5,085 bases of DNA from an uncultured Lachnospiraceae bacterium. Lineage in GTDB: Bacteria > Bacillota > Clostridia > Lachnospirales > Lachnospiraceae. The translations under genes were made by a program, and so were the position numbers. The notes under the pieces are model-generated. The model was not told the DNA's origin, searched no databases, and was given only the letters and a program-made list of their open reading frames with translations. Each line of letters begins with the position of its first letter. Positions within the stretch are counted from its first letter, which is position 1. The stretch is taken from contig CAJUII010000163.1 in NCBI GenBank assembly GCA_910586405.1, forward strand, positions 1 to 5,085. Reading direction: 5' to 3'. This document shows, in pieces, positions 1-5,085 of this stretch.

Positions 1-2673
1 AAGTGCATGGTTGGTGCGGTTGCGCCCCTCCTGTGCCGTACCAGTCTTGCCGGCTACATTCACCGGAAGATCTTTGTAATAAGACTTCTTTTCTACCACT
101 GCCCGCATTCCAGTATGGATGGCATCCCATATACTGTTATCGATATCAATGGTATTTCTGACCTCCGGGGTGTAATCTTTTATCAGATTTCCCTTCGAAT
201 CTGTCAGCTTATCCAATAGACTTAAATTATATACAACACCGCTGTTTGCAACTGCTGTCAAATATCTCGAAAGACCTACAGTTGTGTAGTTGTTTGATCC
301 CTGTCCGATTGTGGATGTAACGATTGTCTCATCGGAAAAATGAGGGTCTGACTCTGTTATTTCTATGCCGGATTTCTCTGTGAGTCCAAACAAGTCCGCG
401 TATTTCTCAAGTCTTGACAAGCCATAGTCGCTGTTATAACCAGTTCCATCCTGCGCGAGCCGATATCCAACTTCATAGAAGAATACGTTGCATGAATTAG
501 CAATCGCATTGGACAAGTTCATATTTCCGTGTCCTGCGGAGGACCAGCAACGGCTTGGCGGGTCCAGTTTATCAAAAATTCCGCTGCAGAAAATCGTCTC
601 ACTCAAGGATGAAACGACACCTTCCTGCATCGCTGCAACAGCAGACACCATCTTGAAGGTTGAGCCGGGCGCCGTCTCCTGCTGGGTGGCAGCACTCCAC
701 TGCGGCACGGACAAATCTGCCTGTAATTTTGCAAAATACTCCGCATCGACACCGTTTGCCAGTTTATTAATATCATATCCTGGGTAGGAAACCAGCGCGC
801 GTACTTCTCCGGTTCTGACATCCGTCACAACACAGGAGCCCGAGCAGGGATCAAGCGCTAACTGAGCAGGCGTGATCTGAAGAGTCTTAATCATATCAAG
901 CATAAAATTATAGGCATTGGTTGATCCGTTTTTTAATGCAGTGATCTTGCTCTCCTCTACTGTGATCAGGTCCTGTTCCCACAACAGCATACATACCTGC
1001 CTGCCCGTGATTGTCTGGTCACTGATCATATATTTGTACATTTTCTTTGAAAACCTAGTATTATTCTGAAGATTTTCAATAATATATTGTATCACGCCGT
1101 CGAGAACTTCTGTCGAATCAGAATATTGTGACTGTACAGACAGCTTTGTGATATCAATCCAGTTTTGTGAGATTGCATAAGTCAAATATTCATTCAGGCT
1201 TATGACCTCGTCAGTAGTCCATGCGATATACGTAGGGTCTTCTTTATTAATAACAGAACTCATCAAAACCCCTTTGTCTGTGAGCATGGAAACGATATAG
1301 CTTTCGTAGTTTTTGTACTCCTTAGTCAGCTGATCATAAGGCGTCTTTGTGACAGAAAGCTCTTCCTGCAATGTCAGCAGAACGCTGCGCTGCTTCTCCA
1401 GAAAGATCTGTTGAACCTCCCGTTCTGTATCATAGGCATTCTCATCGGTAAAATGATTAATATCTATCACATTATTGTCAAAAAGTGCGAAATATACATT
1501 GTCAATTGGTATGATAATATCCTGACGGGAGGCTGATTTCAACGGATCATAATTATAAATATTTCTGGTTTTTTCAACGATAATACCAGCTATTTTCTGT
1601 TCCAGAATATTATAAATCGCGACTTGCAGATCCTTGTCAAGCGTCAGGTACACATCATTTCCGGCCTGTGCATCCACATGGTCTGTCGTGTTGATAACTT
1701 TTCCCATGTTATCGACATAAATCGTCTCAGATCCCTTTTTACCTTGAAGCTCCAGCTCCATAACCTGTTCGATGCCGCCCTTTCCGACAGTATCATTCAT
1801 TGTGTAGCTATCGTCCTGCTCGGATAAGGCTGTCAGCTCCTCCGATGAAATCTTGCCGGTATAGCCAAGGATATGTGAAAAGTAAAATGGATAATTATAC
1901 TTTCGTATCATATCTTCCTCTATGGCAACGCCCTGTAGCTCCGCAGCATTTTCCATGATTACTGCGACGGTCTTTAGCGAGACATCTGTGGCAACAGTAG
2001 TCGGAATATACTTCTGATAACTGTATAAGCTCATCTGATAACGAATTGTCACAAGCTGCAAGATCTCTCTCTTGGTAAAACCCTCCCCTGGAAAAAAATC
2101 TTTCTCTCCAGACTCATTCTCATGATAAGCGCCGATTTTGAACCGATTTACAAGATAATCGATGATCTCTTGCGCTGACGCATTTTTCATGTAATATTTG
2201 AAATCTGATCCATCGATGGTACGGCAGCCATATACATCCGCCTTAAATCTCAAAAGTCTTGTTCCCTCAACAGTAAACTCATAATCATCATTTTCATTTA
2301 AAATAATGTTAAAATCACTGATAATGGTGTCTCCATTGCTCTCGATCATATGAATCAGCTTATAGAGTGTCGCATTGAGGTTTTCGTTTTTTCCAGACGC
2401 TTCGTACACATCCTCGATTGTCACAGAATACGCAAGTTCATTGTACGCGAGCAGATTACCGTTCCTGTCATAGATATCGCCGCGGGTTCCTTCTAATGTT
2501 TTGACTTTTTCGATCATCAGGCGAAAGTTGTCCAGATACGATTCTCCGTTTACGATCTGTAAGTCAAATAATCTGTATACCAAGACTGCGCCCATACCAG
2601 TAAAAATGATAAACAATAACAGCAGCCGGGAAGTAAGCAGATTGTACAGGCTCTCGCCAATCCTTTTAAACAA
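1..2673 (-). CDS. mrdA: Penicillin-binding protein 2 (class B, elongasome transpeptidase), 3' end cut by window edge
   Basis: This is a membrane-anchored D,D-transpeptidase that cross-links side-wall peptidoglycan in the Rod complex, with its catalytic domain outside the membrane. The frame is open for 891 codons from a TTG start and has no stop inside the window. Residues about 16-34 form the single membrane anchor. RGDIYDRNGNLLA (64-76), HILGY (267-271) and GKGGIE (297-302) mark the pedestal domain, followed by LTLDKDLQ (343-350). All three catalytic motifs are present: STFK with Ser671 and Lys674, SCN (727-729) and KTG (876-878). GHG (714-716) and IGQG (789-792) also fit class B PBPs. Only the part after KTG is missing. 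About 250 residues (364-611) are extra compared with ordinary PBP2. The start is chosen on a strong ribosome binding site; in-frame ATG (2700) and GTG (2685) are alternatives. The gene overlaps mreD by 8 bases. The family call is firm; the choice of mrdA over another class B PBP name rests on context. Confidence 0.93.
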   Translation of the reverse strand, partial: MFKRIGESLYNLLTSRLLLLFIIFTGMGAVLVYRLFDLQIVNGESYLDNFRLMIEKVKTLEGTRGDIYDRNGNLLAYNELAYSVTIEDVYEASGKNENLNATLYKLIHMIESNGDTIISDFNIILNENDDYEFTVEGTRLLRFKADVYGCRTIDGSDFKYYMKNASAQEIIDYLVNRFKIGAYHENESGEKDFFPGEGFTKREILQLVTIRYQMSLYSYQKYIPTTVATDVSLKTVAVIMENAAELQGVAIEEDMIRKYNYPFYFSHILGYTGKISSEELTALSEQDDSYTMNDTVGKGGIEQVMELELQGKKGSETIYVDNMGKVINTTDHVDAQAGNDVYLTLDKDLQVAIYNILEQKIAGIIVEKTRNIYNYDPLKSASRQDIIIPIDNVYFALFDNNVIDINHFTDENAYDTEREVQQIFLEKQRSVLLTLQEELSVTKTPYDQLTKEYKNYESYIVSMLTDKGVLMSSVINKEDPTYIAWTTDEVISLNEYLTYAISQNWIDITKLSVQSQYSDSTEVLDGVIQYIIENLQNNTRFSKKMYKYMISDQTITGRQVCMLLWEQDLITVEESKITALKNGSTNAYNFMLDMIKTLQITPAQLALDPCSGSCVVTDVRTGEVRALVSYPGYDINKLANGVDAEYFAKLQADLSVPQWSAATQQETAPGSTFKMVSAVAAMQEGVVSSLSETIFCSGIFDKLDPPSRCWSSAGHGNMNLSNAIANSCNVFFYEVGYRLAQDGTGYNSDYGLSRLEKYADLFGLTEKSGIEITESDPHFSDETIVTSTIGQGSNNYTTVGLSRYLTAVANSGVVYNLSLLDKLTDSKGNLIKDYTPEVRNTIDIDNSIWDAIHTGMRAVVEKKSYYKDLPVNVAGKTGTAQEGRNRTNHAL

Positions 2674-3181
2674 CCTTATTGTCACCTCTTTCGATCTCAT
2701 CCATTGTTCTGTTCAGCAACAAAATACAAGGATATATAAACACTGTCACAAAGATTGTGTAGACAACCTCCGGCAGTATGACATGTTTCAGATAAAAAAT
2801 AATATCAAATCTACTCCTCAAAAGATACAACAATACATAACAGGTAAATGAATACACAAAATCACTTGCCAGTATTAATACAAGCGGCAGTTTGATATCA
2901 TCCTGATAAAAAATACTGTGAAATACCCCATTGGCAGCTCCTATGTACAAGTAGACCAGCGCGTAAAATCCAAGGACATCGCCATAAAATATATCCATCA
3001 GCAGCCCGCACAAAAAACCTGTGACCATACCGCACTTTTTCCCGTACATAAATCCATAAGACACCGTGATGATAATCAGGATATTGGGGGATATTCCTCC
3101 GAAGCTCAGTGCCTGAAAGAGTGTTGTCTGAAAGACAAATCCGCATAATATGATAAAAAATAATATGATATTTCTCTTCAT
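2666..3181 (-). CDS. mreD: Rod shape-determining protein MreD
   Basis: This is an integral membrane component of the elongasome that works with MreC to link the MreB filament to the cell-wall synthases. The 171-residue length is normal for MreD. The protein is almost wholly hydrophobic, with about five or six membrane segments: roughly 4-24, 32-48, 51-66, 70-90, 97-121 and 133-156. The glycine-rich stretch GFLCGLLMD (55-63) followed by FYGDVLGFYAL (65-75) is the typical MreD signature. A charged tail (DEIERGD, 161-167) ends the protein and probably lies in the cytoplasm. The ATG start lies 7 bases after the mreC stop, with only a weak upstream GCAGG, so translation is probably coupled to mreC. 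Its last codons contain the ribosome binding site and start of the PBP2 gene. Sequence conservation in MreD is low, so the call rests on topology, the short motif and its place between mreC and PBP2. Confidence 0.93.
   Translation of the reverse strand: MKRNIILFFIILCGFVFQTTLFQALSFGGISPNILIIITVSYGFMYGKKCGMVTGFLCGLLMDIFYGDVLGFYALVYLYIGAANGVFHSIFYQDDIKLPLVLILASDFVYSFTCYVLLYLLRSRFDIIFYLKHVILPEVVYTIFVTVFIYPCILLLNRTMDEIERGDNKVV
2682..2691 (-). promoter_or_regulatory. Ribosome binding site that decides the PBP2 start, inside the mreD 3' end
   Basis: The minus strand reads AAAGAGGTGA, then an 8-base spacer (CAATAAGG), then TTG at 2673. This near-consensus Shine-Dalgarno at good spacing favours the TTG start. 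The in-frame GTG at 2685 lies inside the site itself, and the in-frame ATG at 2700 has no comparable site upstream. The resulting N-terminus, MFKRIGESLYNLL before the membrane segment, looks normal for PBP2. The site lies in mreD coding sequence, so PBP2 translation is probably coupled to that of mreD. Confidence 0.65.
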
Positions 3182-3188
3182 AAACCTG

Positions 3189-4058
3189 CTAATCCCCTAT
3201 CTGCTGCTTGGTCTTTAAGATGACAAGCACTTCCTCAAGATGTTCAAAGTCAACCGCTGGCGTGATTTTGCCAGACTTCGTGATATTGTTCGTGTCCTGC
3301 GAAATCTCGCTGATATATCCAATCAGAATGCTTGGCAGATATTTGTCACTGATGTTCGAGGTGACAACCTTGTCCCCCACTTCCACAGTATTTTGTGAAT
3401 CGTTGAGCTGTCCAAAGCCAATTACGCCCTCCGCCATGAGCTGTAGAGAGCCTTTCACCATCAGGTTATCAGCGCTTGCAAGCACCATGCCGCTGACATT
3501 CGAATTGTCGTTGATAATCGCGTTGACCTTTGCCCAGTTTGAGCCGATATCGACAATCCTTCCCACAAGCCCCCCGCCGGCGATTACATTCATATCGACT
3601 GCAAGTCCGTCGTCAGTTCCTTTGTTGATCGTAAATGCATGAAACCAGTTTCCACTGTCTCTGGCAATGATTCTGGCACCTACTTTTTCATAGCCGCTGT
3701 ACTGCTCATCGAGCTTGTACAGCTCACGGAGATTGTTCAATTCATATTTATCCTGCTGGAGCTGTGTGTTCTGGACGGTCAGCTCGTCAATCTGTTCCTT
3801 GAGTTTCTGATTCTCCTGCAAGATGATTCTCAATTCTCCAAGCTCGTCCACACGAACGGATATCCAAGTGCCGATGCGGCTGACGCCATCTTGAAAAGGA
3901 ACAACGACATAGCCCACCAATTTATTCAAAGGCGTCGCAGAATAATCTGTAAAAAAGGTGACTGCCATGAGTGCCACACAGACACAGGTTAAGATCAACA
4001 ACAAATATTTGCTTGGAATAGAGAACTTATCCTTTTTTCGCTTTGTCACCGGACTCAT
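3189..4058 (-). CDS. mreC: Rod shape-determining protein MreC
   Basis: This is a bitopic membrane protein of the elongasome whose extracellular part binds and activates PBP2 and helps organise the Rod complex. Its 289 residues match the usual length. A short basic cytoplasmic N-terminus (KRKKDK, 6-11) precedes one membrane segment at about 17-36. Residues about 71-115 are rich in Leu, Glu, Gln and Lys and form the expected dimerising coiled coil. The rest (about 125-283) is the two-barrel beta domain of MreC. Its typical features are ARIIARDSGNWFHAFTINKG (128-147), the glycine-rich AGGGLVGRIVDIG (160-172), and a second half with GDKVVTSNISDKYLP (228-242). The ATG start is 5 bases downstream of the mreB stop. 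No strong Shine-Dalgarno is seen, only GGGG 11 bases upstream, which suggests translational coupling to mreB. GTG at codon 4 is a less likely start. Confidence 0.95.
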   Translation of the reverse strand: MSPVTKRKKDKFSIPSKYLLLILTCVCVALMAVTFFTDYSATPLNKLVGYVVVPFQDGVSRIGTWISVRVDELGELRIILQENQKLKEQIDELTVQNTQLQQDKYELNNLRELYKLDEQYSGYEKVGARIIARDSGNWFHAFTINKGTDDGLAVDMNVIAGGGLVGRIVDIGSNWAKVNAIINDNSNVSGMVLASADNLMVKGSLQLMAEGVIGFGQLNDSQNTVEVGDKVVTSNISDKYLPSILIGYISEISQDTNNITKSGKITPAVDFEHLEEVLVILKTKQQIGD

Positions 4059-4063
4059 GAATA

Positions 4064-5074
4064 CTAGCGCCCCATTCCTTCTAAATATGCAACAGATTTA
4101 TAGTTATCGTCCTTGATGATCTTCGCAAGGCCAAGCGCAACGCCCGACACCGGATTCTCGCTCACATTGACCTTCAGCCCTGTTCCCTTTGCGATTAATT
4201 CTGCCAAGTGCACAACCTGCGATGCGCCGCCTGTCAGATAGATGCCCCTGCGGAAAATATCTGCGGAAAGCTCTGGCGGCGTCCTCTCCAAAATCACCCT
4301 GATATTGTCAATAATCACATTAAAGTTCTCAAGCATACTCTCGCTCACCAAATCCGTCGGGATCTCCTTCTCCATAGGAAGCCCTGTCACGATATCCCTG
4401 CCGTATACGACAGCTTTTCTTTCGTCTGCCTCAAGCTCACGCAGATCAATCTTGACATTCTCTGCGGTCTTGCTGCCGACGATCAGGCTGAACTCTTTGC
4501 GGATCGCATTTTTGATGGACTCATCAAATTTCTGTCCGCCCACCTTGATCAGACGGCTGAGCACGATGCCGCCCAGTGAAAGAATCGAAATCTCTGTGGT
4601 GTGGAAACCGACATTCACGACGAGGATTCCCTGTGCATTCTTGACATCAATATCAAGCCCAAGCCCGTCCGCGACTGCCTTCTCAACACGCAGGATTTTC
4701 TTTGCCTTGATGTTGGCATCCTTCACCAGATCTGAAAAAGCTCTCTTCTCCACCTCTGTGATGTCAGAAGGAACCGCAATATAAAACTCAGCGGGCTTTA
4801 CTGCACCTTTGTTGCAGTCCAGTATAAAATTTTTGAGAATGAGCTGCATATTTTTAATATCCGCAATCACGCCATTGCAGAGCGGATATGAGATTTCAAT
4901 ATTAGATGGTGCCTTCTCAAACATTTCAAATGCCGAATCACCATATGCAAATAAATTTTTCTTATCCTCGATCGCGATCATATTTTTCTCAACAATAACA
5001 TTGTCACTGTGAGCGTTGTAAATCTTAATTGTTCTGGTACCTAAGTCGATACCAAATGCGTTGTTAGCCAACAT
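4064..5074 (-). CDS. mreB: MreB-family actin-like rod shape protein with a divergent phosphate-2 loop
   Basis: This is a bacterial actin homologue that forms membrane-bound filaments on the cytoplasmic face and directs side-wall synthesis. Its 336 residues are the normal MreB length. Phosphate-1 is GIDLGTRTIKIY (8-19) with Asp10 kept. The region IAVPSDITEVEKRAF (99-113) and the connect segment with Glu131 (RVEKAVADGLGL, 129-140) fit MreB. ISILSLGGIVLSRLIKVGG (162-180) and ERTPPELSADIFRRG (263-277) are strong MreB signatures. The adenosine motif is GIYLTGGAS (277-285), slightly changed from the common TGGGA. The phosphate-2 loop reads VVNVGFHTTEIS (152-163), where the usual form is a DIGGGTTE-type sequence, so the Asp equivalent to actin Asp154 is Asn154. 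ATP hydrolysis may therefore be altered. The ATG has an ideal AAGGAG site upstream, and the gene is first of the mreB-mreC-mreD-PBP2 set in this window. It could be one of several MreB paralogues in the genome. Confidence 0.93.
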   Translation of the reverse strand: MLANNAFGIDLGTRTIKIYNAHSDNVIVEKNMIAIEDKKNLFAYGDSAFEMFEKAPSNIEISYPLCNGVIADIKNMQLILKNFILDCNKGAVKPAEFYIAVPSDITEVEKRAFSDLVKDANIKAKKILRVEKAVADGLGLDIDVKNAQGILVVNVGFHTTEISILSLGGIVLSRLIKVGGQKFDESIKNAIRKEFSLIVGSKTAENVKIDLRELEADERKAVVYGRDIVTGLPMEKEIPTDLVSESMLENFNVIIDNIRVILERTPPELSADIFRRGIYLTGGASQVVHLAELIAKGTGLKVNVSENPVSGVALGLAKIIKDDNYKSVAYLEGMGR

Positions 5075-5079
5075 AACAA

Positions 5080-5085
5080 CTCCTT
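5080..5085 (-). promoter_or_regulatory. Ribosome binding site of mreB
   Basis: On the minus strand the window begins with AAGGAG, then a 5-base spacer (TTGTT) and the mreB ATG at 5074. This is a consensus Firmicute Shine-Dalgarno and fixes the mreB start. The upstream promoter, if there is one, lies outside the window. Confidence 0.85.

Noticed and set aside
1..60. Possible truncated or broken PBP2 gene, since no stop codon is found
   Set aside because: The frame is open to base 1 and the KTG motif is intact 13 codons from the edge. The gene simply continues beyond the window.
488..821. Short open frames on both strands within the PBP2 transpeptidase region (plus 488-787, minus 603-821)
   Set aside because: The PBP2 frame here holds the STFK, SCN and GHG motifs, so these are shadows in other frames.
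2501..2851. Plus-strand 116-codon open frame spanning the mreD/PBP2 junction
   Set aside because: It lies antisense to two real genes, has no family resemblance, and its N-terminus lies within conserved PBP2 coding sequence.
3208..3992. Two plus-strand open frames (144 and 117 codons) opposite mreC that abut near 3640
   Set aside because: They mirror the mreC reading frame, and their hydrophobic and serine runs are what the complement of such codons gives. The abutment is chance.
4242..4784. 180-codon open frame on the plus strand opposite mreB, with a second 123-codon frame overlapping it at 4208-4579
   Set aside because: Both lie wholly antisense to a clearly conserved mreB coding region. 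The translations are low-complexity and Ser/Thr/Leu/Ile-rich, with no recognisable family and no convincing ribosome binding site.

Overview
The window is a fragment of a cell-elongation (mre) gene cluster. All genes read on the minus strand, so transcription runs from the right edge to the left edge: mreB (5074-4064), mreC (4058-3189), mreD (3181-2666), then a large class B penicillin-binding protein of the PBP2/MrdA type. That last gene starts at about 2673 and runs off the left edge, still open, at base 1. Gaps are 5 and 7 bases, and the last pair overlaps. This is the layout of one polycistronic transcript. No promoter, terminator, RNA gene, repeat, mobile element or CRISPR array is visible, and no stretch over 20 bases is free of genes.

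The proteins suggest an anaerobic low-to-moderate GC Firmicute of the class Clostridia, probably Lachnospiraceae-like. The reasons are the mreB-mreC-mreD-PBP2 order, the AAGGAG-type ribosome binding sites, the single-membrane style of MreC/MreD, and an unusually long PBP2. The taxonomic placement is inference from gene order and protein style and was not tested by any search.

Together the genes encode most of the Rod complex (elongasome). MreB filaments on the inner membrane face orient MreC and MreD, and these in turn control the PBP2 transpeptidase, which cross-links new side-wall peptidoglycan outside the membrane. RodA, the partner glycosyltransferase, is not in the window.

This is a conserved housekeeping locus and I do not see an undescribed system in it. 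Two features are worth checking. The PBP2 carries about 250 extra residues between the end of its pedestal domain and the first strand of the transpeptidase domain. The MreB has a changed phosphate-2 nucleotide-binding loop: Asn154 replaces the usual Asp, and GFHT replaces GGGT.
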